From: Pseudotabrizicola alkalilacus
Lineage (GTDB): Bacteria; Pseudomonadota; Alphaproteobacteria; Rhodobacterales; Rhodobacteraceae
NCBI RefSeq assembly: GCF_003443995.1
Contig: NZ_QWEY01000002.1
Span: forward strand, 496,001-560,000
Direction: 5' to 3'
DNA: 64,000 bases
Part shown: piece by piece, positions 47,071-56,494 of the stretch
Position numbering within the stretch: the first letter of the stretch is position 1
Layout: every line of letters starts with the position of its first letter
Position numbers and translations under genes: made by a program
Notes under the pieces: generated by a model
What the model was told of the DNA's origin: nothing
The model's database searches: none
The model's input: the letters and a program-made list of their open reading frames with translations, nothing else

Positions 47071-47961
47071 ATGTCAGCAGTGGTGATTGACGGCAAGGCC
47101 TTTGCCGCGGGTGTGCGGGCGCGCGTGGCGTCCCATGTGGCGCGGCTGTCCGAAGAGCATGGCGTTGTGCCGGGGCTGGCGGTGGTGCTGGTGGGGGAAG
47201 ACCCGGCGTCACAGGTCTATGTCCGCAACAAGGGCGTGCAGACGGTCGAGGCCGGGATGATCAGCTTTGAGCACAAGCTGGCGGCGGATACGTCAGAGGC
47301 GGATCTGCTGGCGCTGGTACGCGCGCTGAATGCCGACCCAAAGGTGCATGGCATTCTGGTGCAGCTGCCGCTGCCGGGGCATGTGAACGCCGATCTGGTC
47401 ATCAACACGATCGACCCGGCCAAGGATGTGGACGGGTTCCACATCTCGAACGTCGGGCTGCTGGGGACCGGGCAAAAGGCGATGGTGCCCTGCACGCCGC
47501 TGGGTTGTCTGATGATGCTACGGGCCTATCACGGCTCTTTGGCGGGAATGACGGCGGTGGTGGTCGGGCGGTCCAACATCGTGGGCAAGCCGATGGCGCA
47601 GCTTTTGCTGGGCGACAGCTGCACGGTGACGATTGCGCATTCGCGCACCCGCGATCTGGCGGCGGTGTGCCGGGGCGCGGATATTCTGGTGGCCGCGGTC
47701 GGCCGGCCAGAGATGATCAGCGGAGATATGGTGAAACCGGGTGCCACGGTGATTGACGTCGGCATCAACCGGGTGGAGCGCGACGGCAAGACCCGCCTGG
47801 TCGGCGATGTCGATTTTGCCTCTGCTTCGGCAGTGGCGGGGGCGATCACGCCGGTGCCGGGCGGGGTGGGGCCGATGACCATCGCGTGCCTCTTGGCCAA
47901 TACGCTGACGGCCTGCTGCCGGGCGCATGGCCTGCCCGAGCCGGAAGGTCTGACCGCTTAG
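47071..47961 (+). CDS. folD: Bifunctional methylenetetrahydrofolate dehydrogenase/cyclohydrolase
   Basis: This is a 296-residue enzyme interconverting 5,10-methylene-THF, methenyl-THF and 10-formyl-THF with NADP. The key residues fall at the same numbers as in E. coli FolD: Tyr50 and Lys54 (YVRNK), Gln98 (LVQLPLPG) and Asp121 (KDVDGF). The NADP loop is [13 protein letters not shown] and the C-terminus [11 protein letters not shown]. The ATG at 47071 is 1 nt after the previous stop. The last 4 nt overlap the stop of the convergent pdeM. Confidence 0.97.
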   Translation: MSAVVIDGKAFAAGVRARVASHVARLSEEHGVVPGLAVVLVGEDPASQVYVRNKGVQTVEAGMISFEHKLAADTSEADLLALVRALNADPKVHGILVQLPLPGHVNADLVINTIDPAKDVDGFHISNVGLLGTGQKAMVPCTPLGCLMMLRAYHGSLAGMTAVVVGRSNIVGKPMAQLLLGDSCTVTIAHSRTRDLAAVCRGADILVAAVGRPEMISGDMVKPGATVIDVGINRVERDGKTRLVGDVDFASASAVAGAITPVPGGVGPMTIACLLANTLTACCRAHGLPEPEGLTA

Positions 47962-48614
47962 GCCCGGCGCGGCATCGGGATGGCGCGGGCGACCGCGCCG
48001 CCACACAAGATCGCCAGTGCGCCGGGCTGCAGCAGCCCGGTCAAAGCCGGATCATGGCACCACAGCCCGCCGGTATAGGTGCCAAAGGCGGGCAGGATCA
48101 GCCGGGCGCGGTCCGCCAGAAAGCAGCGCCAGACCTTGCCCGCCAGCCGCGCCTTGGGGTGGTAATGGCCCGAGACCTCACCCTGCGCGCCCGGTTCGGC
48201 GATGTGGCGGAACACCAGCCCGCCCAAGAGCACCTCGGCCCGGTGGCTGCCCGCAATCTCCAGCGGCCCGGCGTCGTGGTTGCCCGCGATCCAGATCCAG
48301 TCACGCCCTGCGATCAGCCGCGTCAGCCATAGCCGGTCGGCCTCGTCCAGCCCGTCCAGACTGGCGGCATCATCAAAGCTGTCGCCCAGACAGATCACCG
48401 AGCGCGCCCCGGTGGCCTCGATCTCGGCCTCCAGCCGCAACAGCGTTTCTCGCGTCTCATAGGGCGGCAACAGCGCCCCGGCGCGGCGGGCCAAACGCTC
48501 CGATTTACCAAGGTGCAGATCCGATACGCACAAAAGCTGACGCTCCGGCCAAAACAGCGCGCCGGACGGGCGGGCGATCAGCGACTCTGTGGCAAGGCTA
48601 AGGGCAAGGCTCAT
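47958..48614 (-). CDS. pdeM: Ligase-associated DNA damage response endonuclease PdeM
   Basis: This is a 218-residue calcineurin-like metallophosphoesterase. The metal motifs are SDLHLGK (Asp32, His34), GDSFDD (Asp78), GNHD and GHYHPK in order. This subfamily is named for genes clustered with an ATP-dependent DNA ligase, a Lhr-type helicase and an MBL-fold exonuclease, thought to act in DNA repair. Here the helicase lies just upstream on the same strand, but no ligase or exonuclease gene is visible in the window. The ATG at 48614 was used; a copy of the dispersed element lies between the two genes. Confidence 0.88.
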   Translation of the reverse strand: MSLALSLATESLIARPSGALFWPERQLLCVSDLHLGKSERLARRAGALLPPYETRETLLRLEAEIEATGARSVICLGDSFDDAASLDGLDEADRLWLTRLIAGRDWIWIAGNHDAGPLEIAGSHRAEVLLGGLVFRHIAEPGAQGEVSGHYHPKARLAGKVWRCFLADRARLILPAFGTYTGGLWCHDPALTGLLQPGALAILCGGAVARAIPMPRRA

Positions 48615-48663
48615 GCCGCCTGATCTGCCCGTGCCTCGTCGCCAAGGCAATCCCCCCTTGCGC

Positions 48664-48695
48664 ATTGCTGCTTTCGAAATACTCCCGCCGGAGGC
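48664..48695 (-). repeat. Dispersed CCTCCGGCGGGAG intergenic element, copy 5
   Basis: On the minus strand this reads GCCTCCGGCGGGAGTATTT, then CGAAAGCAGCAAT. It lies 28 nt after the helicase stop in sense orientation, in front of pdeM. Confidence 0.85.
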
Positions 48696-48722
48696 GTCCC
48701 ACAGTTCCGCAAGCGCATGGCG

Positions 48723-51116
48723 TCAGGCCAGTCCCGCCGCTTCCATCAACCGCCGGGCCGCGTCTTCGGCCAGCCGCTCGCGGCCTGCGCCTTGCACCGG
48801 GATGCGGCCGGGTTCGAGGAAGAGCGGTGCCGACAGCGGCGACAGGCGGGGCAGGCGGCGGGTCTCGATCCGGCCCGAGACACGGGCGAGCAGGTCTTCG
48901 ATGCGGGAAAAGTCGATCAGCCCGCGCATCGCCTCTTCGCGGGTGATCTGCAGCAGCAGGTGGTCGGGATCGTATTTGCGCAAGGTGTCGTAGAGGATGT
49001 CGGAGGAGAATGTCGCTTGCCGCCCGGATTTGCGGCGGCCCTGATGGCTGCGTTCGATCAGACCGGCGATGATGGCGCTGGCGCGGAAGGTGCGTTTCAT
49101 CACGGCGTTGCCCGCCAGCCAGGTCTCCAGCCCGTCCTGCAGGGCGTGCAGGTCGAACAGGGGCGCGGCATCCTCAACCGCGTCGATTCCCCAGATCAGG
49201 GTGGCGTAATCGGTGGCGACAAAGCCAAGCGGGGCGAGGCCCGCCTCTTCCATCGCTTTGGTCAACAGCAGGCCCAGGGTTTGCTGGGCGTTGCGACCGG
49301 CAAAGCCGTAGACCACCAGATGCTCGCGCCCGTCATGGGGGAAGCTTTCGCAGAGCAGGGTTTCGGCATCGGGCAGGCGTGACACCTCGCGCTGGAGGCT
49401 GAGCCATTGCGCGGTGTGGGCGGGCAGGTCGGACCAGCGCTCTTGTTGGAATATGTCAAGAATCCGCTGGGTGAGCAGGGTGGATGTGGCGAATTTTGTG
49501 CCATTGAACACAGCGACCTTTGGATCGCGGCCGGGCTGGTTGGTCACCTCTACCGTCATTTCGCGCAAGCCTTCATAGCGCACCACCTGCCCGCCGATCA
49601 GAAAGGTGTCGCCGGGGGTGAGGGTGGCGGCGAAGGATTCCTCGACCTCGCCCAGCGGTGTGCCGCCGAAGCGGTTTTTCAGCCGCACCTTCAGGGTCTC
49701 GATGTCGATGATGGTGCCAAGGTTCTGGCGGATCACCGCTGCCGCGCGCGGGTCGCGCAGGTGCCACAGGCCGCCGGTCTGTTTCAGCCGCTGCCAGCGG
49801 TCATAGGCGCGCAAGGCGTAGCCGCCGGTGGCGACGAAATCGAGCGTGGCGTCAAAGGCCGGACGGGTGAGGGCGGCATAGGGGCCTGCTGTGATCACCT
49901 CGGCATAAAGCTGACCTGCGTCAAACGGGCCGGAGCAGGCGGTCAGCAGGATGTGCTGGCACAGCACGTCACGCGGGCCGGGGCCGCGGGGTTCACCATC
50001 CAACGTGCCGTCGCGTACGGCATCAAGGGCGGCTTTGCACTCCACCACCTCAAAGCGGTTGGCGGGGAGCAAGAGCGCCTTTGACGGCGCGTTGTAGCGG
50101 TGGTTGGCGCGGCCGATGCGTTGCACGAGGCGCTTGACGTTTTTCGGCGCGCCGACCTGAATCACCAGATCGACATCGCCCCAGTCGATGCCAAGGTCGA
50201 GGCTGCCGGTGCAGACGATGGCGCGCAATTGGCCGGCGACCATCGCCGCCTCCACCCGTTCGCGCTGTTCCCGCGACAGGCTGCCGTGGTGGATGCCGAT
50301 GGGCAGGTCTTCGGTATTGGCGAGCCAGAGGTCGCGGAAGAACAGCTCGGCCTGCGCGCGGGTGTTGTGAAAGATCAGGGTGGTGCGGTGCTGTTTGACC
50401 TGCTCCAGAATGGCGACCATGGCATAGCGCCCTCCGCCCCCCGCCCAAGGGGGCGGCGTGTCTGTTTCCAGCATCTGGATATCCGGCGGCGGGCCGGGAT
50501 CGGCGAGCAGGATGCCGGTATCGGGGGCGAGAAAGCGGGCGAGGGCGGGCGGGTCTTCGACCGTGGCGGACAGGCCGACGCGACGCAGGCCGGGCGACAG
50601 GCTTTGCAGCCGGGCGAGCAGCAGCGTCATCTGGTCGCCGCGCTTGGATTCGGCAAGGGCGTGGAGTTCATCCAAGATCACCCGTTGCAGGCCGGCAAAG
50701 ATGCGCGGCGCGTCCTCATAGGACAGCAGCAGCGCAAGCGATTCCGGCGTGGTCAGCAGGATATGCGGCGGGTCGGCGCGCTGGCGGCGGCGCTGGGTAT
50801 AGGTGGTGTCGCCGGTGCGGTCCTCGACCCGGATCGGCAGGTTTGCGCCTTCAATCGGCGTGCGCAGGTTGCGGCGGATGTCGGCGGCGAGGGCTTTGAG
50901 CGGGGAAATATAGAGCGTGTGCAGACCCTTGGCCGGGGTTGCGGTCAACTCGGCCAGGGTGGGCAGGAACCCGGCGAGGGTCTTGCCACCGCCGGTGGGC
51001 GCAATCAGCAGGGTGGCGGGGTCGCGCGCGCGCGCCAGCATGTCCCACTGATGCGGATGCAGGCTCCAGCCCTTTTCGGTGAACCACTGCGACAAGGCGG
51101 GGGGGAGGGTGTCCAT
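48723..51116 (-). CDS. Ligase-associated DEXH-box helicase (Lhr family)
   Basis: This is a 797-residue superfamily 2 helicase. Motif I is TGGGKT at 41-46, motif II DELH at 149-152, motif III is LSATVED, and motif VI is QRIGRANHR. The C-terminal part contains a winged-helix and a beta-rich Lhr-core domain. The family couples to ATP-dependent ligase in a conserved damage-response cluster; PdeM is its neighbour here. The ATG at 51116 was used. It is divergent from a YmdB-like gene across 134 bp. Confidence 0.9.
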   Translation of the reverse strand: MDTLPPALSQWFTEKGWSLHPHQWDMLARARDPATLLIAPTGGGKTLAGFLPTLAELTATPAKGLHTLYISPLKALAADIRRNLRTPIEGANLPIRVEDRTGDTTYTQRRRQRADPPHILLTTPESLALLLSYEDAPRIFAGLQRVILDELHALAESKRGDQMTLLLARLQSLSPGLRRVGLSATVEDPPALARFLAPDTGILLADPGPPPDIQMLETDTPPPWAGGGGRYAMVAILEQVKQHRTTLIFHNTRAQAELFFRDLWLANTEDLPIGIHHGSLSREQRERVEAAMVAGQLRAIVCTGSLDLGIDWGDVDLVIQVGAPKNVKRLVQRIGRANHRYNAPSKALLLPANRFEVVECKAALDAVRDGTLDGEPRGPGPRDVLCQHILLTACSGPFDAGQLYAEVITAGPYAALTRPAFDATLDFVATGGYALRAYDRWQRLKQTGGLWHLRDPRAAAVIRQNLGTIIDIETLKVRLKNRFGGTPLGEVEESFAATLTPGDTFLIGGQVVRYEGLREMTVEVTNQPGRDPKVAVFNGTKFATSTLLTQRILDIFQQERWSDLPAHTAQWLSLQREVSRLPDAETLLCESFPHDGREHLVVYGFAGRNAQQTLGLLLTKAMEEAGLAPLGFVATDYATLIWGIDAVEDAAPLFDLHALQDGLETWLAGNAVMKRTFRASAIIAGLIERSHQGRRKSGRQATFSSDILYDTLRKYDPDHLLLQITREEAMRGLIDFSRIEDLLARVSGRIETRRLPRLSPLSAPLFLEPGRIPVQGAGRERLAEDAARRLMEAAGLA

Positions 51117-51250
51117 GCGGGCAAGGTAGCGGGGTGGGGGGCGGCGTCAACGCTGCAAAGGGAGGCAGTTGGCAGGGCGGTGGAGCGGGCGCTCAAAGGC
51201 CGCGCTGATTTTGCTTGAAGGCGGGTGCGCCGGGGCCTAATCGGTTGGGC

Positions 51251-52063
51251 ATGCGAATGCTTTTCCTTGGCGATGTGATGGGCCGGACCGGGCGCGCGGC
51301 GATTGCCGAGCGGTTGCCGGGTTTGCGGCTGGAATGGAACCTCGATTTCGTGGTGGTGAATGGCGAAAATGCCTCATCCGGCGCGGGTCTGACGCCGGAG
51401 CATGCGAAACTCCTGCTGGCGGCGGGGGCGGATTGCCTGACGCTGGGGGACCATGCCTTTGACCAGAAGGACATGCTGTCGTTCATCGAGCAGGAGCCGC
51501 GGATCATCCGGCCGATCAACTTCAGCAAGGTGGCACCGGGCAAGGGCTGGCGGGTGTTTAACGCGACCCAAGGGCGCAAGGTTCTGGTGGCGCAGGTGCT
51601 GGGGCAAGTGTTCATGAAGCGCCCGTTTGACGATCCGTTTTCGGCGATTGAACAAGTGCTGAAATCGCATCCGATGGGCGGCATGGTGCAGGCGGCGATT
51701 GTCGATGTGCATGCAGAAGCTACCAGTGAGAAAATGGCGATGGGGCATTGGTGTGACGGGCAGGCATCCTTGGTTGTCGGCACCCATACCCATGTGCCCA
51801 CCGGCGACGGGCAGATCCTGACCGGGGGCACCGGGTATCTGACCGATGCGGGCATGTGCGGCGATTACAATTCGGTGATCGGGATGGAAAAGCTGGAGCC
51901 GTTGCGCCGCTTTATCACCGGCATGCCGAAAGCGCGGTTCGAGCCTGCGGGCGGGCCTGCCACGCTGTCGGGGGTCTATGTCGAGACCGATGACCGCACC
52001 GGCAAGACGCTAAAGCTGCGGATGATCCGGGTTGGCGGGCGGCTGGAAGAGGCGCGGGTGTGA
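51251..52063 (+). CDS. YmdB-type metallophosphoesterase (TIGR00282-like)
   Basis: This is a 270-residue protein with a metallophosphoesterase fold. LFLGDVMGRTGR places Asp8 at the first metal motif; VNGENASSGAGL, DVHAEATSEK and GTHTHVPTGDGQIL are family signatures. The Bacillus YmdB member is a 2',3'-cyclic-nucleotide phosphodiesterase needed for nanotubes and biofilm. In alphaproteobacteria the role is not established. The start ATG is at 51251; one at 51257 is also possible. It is 52 bp upstream of the SLC13 transporter. Confidence 0.85.
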   Translation: MRMLFLGDVMGRTGRAAIAERLPGLRLEWNLDFVVVNGENASSGAGLTPEHAKLLLAAGADCLTLGDHAFDQKDMLSFIEQEPRIIRPINFSKVAPGKGWRVFNATQGRKVLVAQVLGQVFMKRPFDDPFSAIEQVLKSHPMGGMVQAAIVDVHAEATSEKMAMGHWCDGQASLVVGTHTHVPTGDGQILTGGTGYLTDAGMCGDYNSVIGMEKLEPLRRFITGMPKARFEPAGGPATLSGVYVETDDRTGKTLKLRMIRVGGRLEEARV

Positions 52064-52115
52064 GGTGTGGCCAAAGGCTTGAGCCAGAGGCTGCGGTTCG
52101 GATCAGGCAAGGGGT

Positions 52116-53897
52116 ATGATGGTGGGGTTTGAGCTGGATCAGGCGGTACAGGCCTATGTCGCGCTGGCGATATTGGCGGGTATGTTGGCGCTGTTCGTAA
52201 AAGAAACCTATCCGGTCGAGGTGACGGCCATCGGCGGTGCGTGTTTGATGCTGGTGCTGGGGATTTTGCCACAGGACGATGCGGTGAATGCGCTGTCGAA
52301 TGCGGCCCCCTGGACGATTGCGGCGATGTTCATCATCGCGGGCGGGCTGGTGCGGACGGGCGCGCTGGATTCGGCCACGCAATACGCGCTGCGCTATGTG
52401 AAAACGCATCCGAAAACGGCGCTGGTGGTGATCTCACTCGGCGTGATCAGCATGTCGGCATTCATGAACAACACGCCGATCGTGGTGGTGATGATCCCGG
52501 TGTTCATGCAGATCGCGCGGCAATTGTCGCTGTCGCCGTCGCGGCTGATGATTCCGCTGTCCTATCTGGCGATTCTGGGCGGGACGATCACGCTGATCGG
52601 TACCTCGACCAATATCGTGGTGGATGGTGTCGCGCGCGAGCGTGGGCTGGAGCCGTTCGGGATATTCGAGATCACGCCGCTGGGCATTGCGGCGTCACTG
52701 GTCGGAATGACCTATCTGGCGCTGTTTACCAAGCGCCTTCTGCCAGACCGTGACAGCATGGCGATGATGCTGACCGACCGCAGCCGGATGAAGTTCTTCA
52801 CCGAGGTCGCCGTGCCCGAGGACAGCCCGATCATCGGGGCGAGGGTCGATGCGGTGGGGTTGTTCAAGCGCGACAACATGCGGGTGGTCGATGTGTTGCG
52901 CGGCGATGCGTCGTTGCGCCGTCAGCTGGCCGAAGTGGAGCTGGAGGTCGGGGACCGGGTGATCTTGCGCACGCCGATGTCAGAGGTGCTGGCGCTGCAG
53001 GAGTCGAAAGAGCTGCGGATGGTGGACAAGCTGTCGTCGGTCCAGACCTCGACGGTAGAGGTGCTGATCACGCCGGGTTGCGCGATGGTGGGGCGGTCTT
53101 TGGGCAGTTTGCGGCTGCGGCGGCGGTACGGGGTGTATCCGCTGGCGGTGCATCGCAAGAACCAGAACATCGGGCGGCAGCTGGATGATCTGGTGGTGCA
53201 GGTCGGCGATACCCTGCTGCTGGAGGGCGCGCCGGCTGATATTCAGCGGCTGGCGGTGGATATGGATGTGGTCAATATCTCGGAACCGTCGGACCGCGCC
53301 TATCGCCGCACCAAAGCGCCGATTGTCGTGCTGGTGCTGGCCGGGGTGGTGGGGTTGTCGGCGCTGAATGTGGCCCCGATTCTGCTGCTGGCGATGATCG
53401 GCGTGGGGGTGGTGCTGCTGACGCGCTGCATTGATGCGGATGAGGCATTCGGCTTTGTCGATGGCCGGCTGATGGCGCTGATCTTTGCCATGCTGGCCGT
53501 GGGCGCAGGGCTGGAGCATTCGGGCGCGGTGCAGCTGATCGTTGATCTGGTGTCCCCGTTCATGCAGGGTCTGCCGCCGTTTCTGCTGATCTTTGTGGTC
53601 TATTCGCTGACGTCGATTCTGACCGAGATTGTGTCGAACAACGCGGTGGCGGTGATCCTGACGCCGATTGTGATCGGGCTTGCGGCGCAGATCGGGGTTG
53701 ATCCGAGACCGTTTGTGGTGGCAGTGATGTTCGGGGCTTCGGCCTCTTTTGCGACGCCGATCGGCTATCAGACCAACACTCTGGTCTATGGTCCGGGCGG
53801 GTACCGGTTCAGCGATTTTCTGCGGATCGGTCTGCCGCTGAATGTTGTCATGATGGTGGCGATCTCTGGCTTGATCCCGCTGTTCTTTCCGTTCTGA
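52116..53897 (+). CDS. SLC13/DASS-family transporter with two RCK_C domains
   Basis: This is a 593-residue inner membrane transporter. The N-terminal part (helices about residues 12-190) holds the NTPIVVVMIP and GTSTNIVVDG motifs typical of the DASS/ArsB superfamily. The middle, residues about 205-385, contains two TrkA-C/RCK_C domains (VEVLITPGCAMVGRSLG in the second). A second membrane half follows (SNNAVAVILTPI, QTNTLVYGPGGYRFSDF). Relatives carry sulfate, dicarboxylates or anions; the substrate is not defined. Start ATG 52116 or 52119, behind CAAGGGG. Confidence 0.85.
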   Translation: MMVGFELDQAVQAYVALAILAGMLALFVKETYPVEVTAIGGACLMLVLGILPQDDAVNALSNAAPWTIAAMFIIAGGLVRTGALDSATQYALRYVKTHPKTALVVISLGVISMSAFMNNTPIVVVMIPVFMQIARQLSLSPSRLMIPLSYLAILGGTITLIGTSTNIVVDGVARERGLEPFGIFEITPLGIAASLVGMTYLALFTKRLLPDRDSMAMMLTDRSRMKFFTEVAVPEDSPIIGARVDAVGLFKRDNMRVVDVLRGDASLRRQLAEVELEVGDRVILRTPMSEVLALQESKELRMVDKLSSVQTSTVEVLITPGCAMVGRSLGSLRLRRRYGVYPLAVHRKNQNIGRQLDDLVVQVGDTLLLEGAPADIQRLAVDMDVVNISEPSDRAYRRTKAPIVVLVLAGVVGLSALNVAPILLLAMIGVGVVLLTRCIDADEAFGFVDGRLMALIFAMLAVGAGLEHSGAVQLIVDLVSPFMQGLPPFLLIFVVYSLTSILTEIVSNNAVAVILTPIVIGLAAQIGVDPRPFVVAVMFGASASFATPIGYQTNTLVYGPGGYRFSDFLRIGLPLNVVMMVAISGLIPLFFPF

Positions 53898-53908
53898 AGG
53901 GAAACCTG

Positions 53909-54271
53909 ATGCGTAAACTGTTGCTTTGCCTTGCCCTTGCGGGCTGTGTCGGCGGGGTGCCCGGCAACCCGGTGCCACAGGCGGCGCGGCTGTCAGCCGA
54001 GGTGTTGACGCTGACCCTGTCGGATGGCACGGTCTGCCGCGCGAACTGGGTGGCGGCCCCGGTCGGGCGGATGGAAGGGTGCGGGCCGGGGTACGGCTAT
54101 GCGGTGCGGGTGATCGACAACCCCAACTTCCTGCGCCAGATCTGGACCGGGTTGACATCGGCACTGGGGGCCGAGGGCGCGGTGGCGCCGCTGGCCGAGG
54201 TGGTGATCACCGATCCGGCGGGCGTTGACCGGGTATTTGCCTCGCCACCCCCTGTGAAGGACGGATTTTAA
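53909..54271 (+). CDS. Predicted lipoprotein of unknown function
   Basis: This is a 120-residue protein with lipobox LAGC placing the acylated Cys13. The mature part has two further cysteines (GTVCRANW, MEGCGPGYGYAV) and no known domain. It starts 11 nt after the transporter gene and ends just before a phosphohexomutase gene; co-transcription is likely. Its last residues are encoded inside a 13-bp tandem duplication. Confidence 0.7.
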   Translation: MRKLLLCLALAGCVGGVPGNPVPQAARLSAEVLTLTLSDGTVCRANWVAAPVGRMEGCGPGYGYAVRVIDNPNFLRQIWTGLTSALGAEGAVAPLAEVVITDPAGVDRVFASPPPVKDGF

Positions 54272-54282
54272 GGACGGATTTT
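54257..54282 (+). repeat. 13-bp perfect tandem duplication at a stop/start junction
   Basis: AAGGACGGATTTT occurs twice in a row (54257-54269 and 54270-54282). The junction holds the lipoprotein stop codon, and the second copy supplies AAGGA as the ribosome-binding site 9 nt before the ATG at 54283. Confidence 0.95.
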
Positions 54283-55641
54283 ATGGCACCTAAATTTGGA
54301 ACAAGTGGTCTGCGCGGGTTGGTCACGGAACTGACGCCTGAGCTGGTGGCGGACTATACGCGCAGCTTTCTGGCGGTGTGCCCGATGGGCACGGGCCTGT
54401 GGGTCGGGCGCGATCTGCGCGACAGCTCGCCCCAGCTGGCGGAAGAGGTGATTGCGGCAGCGCGGGCCGAGGGTGTTGCGGTGACCGATTGCGGCGCTGT
54501 GCCGACCCCGGCACTGGCGATGGCGTCGATGGCGGCGGGGGCGGCGGCGATCATGATCACCGGCAGCCACATTCCGGCGGACCGCAACGGGCTGAAATTC
54601 TATGTGCCGGATGGCGAGATCACCAAGCGCGACGAGACGGCGATTCTGGCCGGTCTGGGCCGGGCATCGGCGGGGCTGACGGCGGCGCGGCGCGGCACCT
54701 TTCAGGCGACGGGCGACTGGGCGGCGCGCTATCGCGCGGCCTATGGTCTGGCGCTGGAGGGGATGAAGATCGGGGTCTGGGCACATTCGGCGGTCAGTCG
54801 TGAAGGCATGGTCGCCTGTCTGGAGGCGCTGGGCGCGCGGGTGGCGGTGCTGGGCCAGTCCGAAGACTTCATCCCGGTCGATACCGAAGCGGTGCCCGCC
54901 GATGTGCGCGCGCAGTTCAAGGTCTGGGCGGATGGTCTGGATGCAATTGTCTCGACCGATGGCGATGGCGACCGGCCCTTGGTCGCGGATGCCACCGGGC
55001 AGATCGTGCCGGGCGATGTGCTGGGCCAGATCACGGCGGCTCTGGTCGGGGCCGCGGTGGTGGTGACCACGGTGTCGGCCAATACTGGCGTGGATCTGTC
55101 GGGCCGGTTCGGTCAGGTGGTGCGGACCCGCATCGGATCCCCCTTTGTGATTGCGGCGATGGAAGCGGCGGGCGGGCGCGTGGTCGGCTACGAGCCGAAT
55201 GGCGGCTTTTTGCTGGGCTTTGATGCCGAGGGGCCTGAGGGGCCATTGCCGCGTCTGATGACGCGTGACAGCCTGCTGCCGATTGTGGCGGCGCTGATCG
55301 AGGCAAAACGGGCCGGGTCGCTGGCCGCGCGGGTGGCCGAGGAACCGGCGCGCTTTACCGTGACCGACCGGCTGGAGCATGTGCCGGTAGAAGCGTCGCA
55401 GGCGCTGCTGGCAGAGCTGGGCGATGGCGGGCTGGCCGGGTTTGTGGCGCCTATGGGCGTGGTGGCGTCAGTTGACCGCACCGACGGGCTGCGCGCCACG
55501 CTGGAGGGCGGCGGGATCGTGCATCTGCGCCCCTCGGGCAACGCGCCGGAGTTCCGGGTTTATGCCGAGGCCGAGACGGTCGGGGCGGCGCAGGCGCTGA
55601 TGGCGCAGGCCTTTGCACAGGTCAAGGCGCGTCTGGGCTGA
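54283..55641 (+). CDS. Phosphomannomutase/phosphoglucomutase-family enzyme
   Basis: This is a 452-residue alpha-D-phosphohexomutase that moves phosphate between C1 and C6 of a hexose. The phosphoserine is Ser95 (TGSHIP), the magnesium loop is D226GDGDR, the sugar-binding loop is E304PNG, and the phosphate-binding loop is RPSGNAPEFR. It is probably a phosphomannomutase (ManB/CpsG-like) making mannose-1-phosphate for surface sugars; glucosamine specificity seems less likely because the active-site serine context differs from GlmM. The ATG at 54283 uses the duplicated AAGGA. Confidence 0.88.
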   Translation: MAPKFGTSGLRGLVTELTPELVADYTRSFLAVCPMGTGLWVGRDLRDSSPQLAEEVIAAARAEGVAVTDCGAVPTPALAMASMAAGAAAIMITGSHIPADRNGLKFYVPDGEITKRDETAILAGLGRASAGLTAARRGTFQATGDWAARYRAAYGLALEGMKIGVWAHSAVSREGMVACLEALGARVAVLGQSEDFIPVDTEAVPADVRAQFKVWADGLDAIVSTDGDGDRPLVADATGQIVPGDVLGQITAALVGAAVVVTTVSANTGVDLSGRFGQVVRTRIGSPFVIAAMEAAGGRVVGYEPNGGFLLGFDAEGPEGPLPRLMTRDSLLPIVAALIEAKRAGSLAARVAEEPARFTVTDRLEHVPVEASQALLAELGDGGLAGFVAPMGVVASVDRTDGLRATLEGGGIVHLRPSGNAPEFRVYAEAETVGAAQALMAQAFAQVKARLG

Positions 55642-55710
55642 GCCTTGCAGGGGGCGTGCGCGCTGGTGTAAGGGAACCCAACACGCAAGAGACGGGTAGG
55701 AGTACGGGTC

Positions 55711-56451
55711 ATGGCTGGCCATTCAAAATGGGCAAACATCCAGCATCGCAAGGGCAAGCAGGACAAGCTGCGCTCCAAGATGTTTTCCAAGCTGGCGAAG
55801 GAAATCACCGTCGCCGCCAAGATGGGCATGCCCGACCCCGAGATGAACCCGCGCCTGCGGCTGGCGGTCAAGGCCGCGAAATCGGTGTCGATGCCCAAGG
55901 ATGTGATCGACCGCGCCATCAAGAAAAGCCAGATGGGCGATGGGGCGGATTACACCGAGATCCGCTATGAAGGCTACGGCGTCAACGGCATCGCGATCAT
56001 CGTGGAGACGATGACCGACAACGTGAACCGCACCGCATCAAACGTGCGGTCGTATTTCAGCAAGGCGGGCGGCAATCTGGGCACCACCGGATCGGTGGCG
56101 CACAGCTTTGACCGGGTGGGCGAGATCTCCTATCCGGCGTCTGTCGGCGATGCCGACACGGTGATGATGGCGGCACTGGAGGCCGGGGCCGATGATGTCG
56201 AGTCCGATGAGGACGGCCACTGGATCTACTGCTCGGTCGAAGCCTTGAACGAGGTGTCGGATGCGCTGGAAAAATCGCTGGGCGAGTCGATCGAATCGAA
56301 GCTGATCTGGAAGCCGCAGACCCTGACCGAAGTGGATCTGGACACCGCGCAAAAGCTGATGCGGTTGATTGATCTGCTGGAAGAAGATGATGATGTGCAG
56401 ACTGTGACGCATAATTTTGACATCCCCGAGGACGTGGCGGCGCAGCTGTAA
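55711..56451 (+). CDS. yebC: YebC/PmpR family protein
   Basis: This is a 246-residue protein of the YebC/TACO1 family. [18 protein letters not shown] at the start, [15 protein letters not shown] and [20 protein letters not shown] are signatures. Family members act as DNA-binding regulators or promote translation of proline-rich stretches; the translational role is better supported recently. The ATG at 55711 follows GTAGGAG. A perfect hairpin spans its stop codon. Confidence 0.94.
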   Translation: MAGHSKWANIQHRKGKQDKLRSKMFSKLAKEITVAAKMGMPDPEMNPRLRLAVKAAKSVSMPKDVIDRAIKKSQMGDGADYTEIRYEGYGVNGIAIIVETMTDNVNRTASNVRSYFSKAGGNLGTTGSVAHSFDRVGEISYPASVGDADTVMMAALEAGADDVESDEDGHWIYCSVEALNEVSDALEKSLGESIESKLIWKPQTLTEVDLDTAQKLMRLIDLLEEDDDVQTVTHNFDIPEDVAAQL

Positions 56452-56459
56452 GCTGCGCC
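56439..56459. terminator. Hairpin across the yebC stop codon
   Basis: GGCGCAGC at 56439-56446 and GCTGCGCC at 56452-56459 are exact complements around the loop TGTAA, whose TAA is the yebC stop. There is no T-tract. It may help termination between yebC and the convergent sulfotransferase gene. Confidence 0.4.
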
Positions 56460-56494
56460 TGCTCTGGGTGCCTGCCGCTGGTGCTGGCGCGCGG

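Noticed and set aside
42342-47096. Two long minus-strand open frames opposite ftsH and fhs (about 700 codons each)
   Set aside because: Both mirror strongly conserved genes, have no family features and no ribosome-binding sites.
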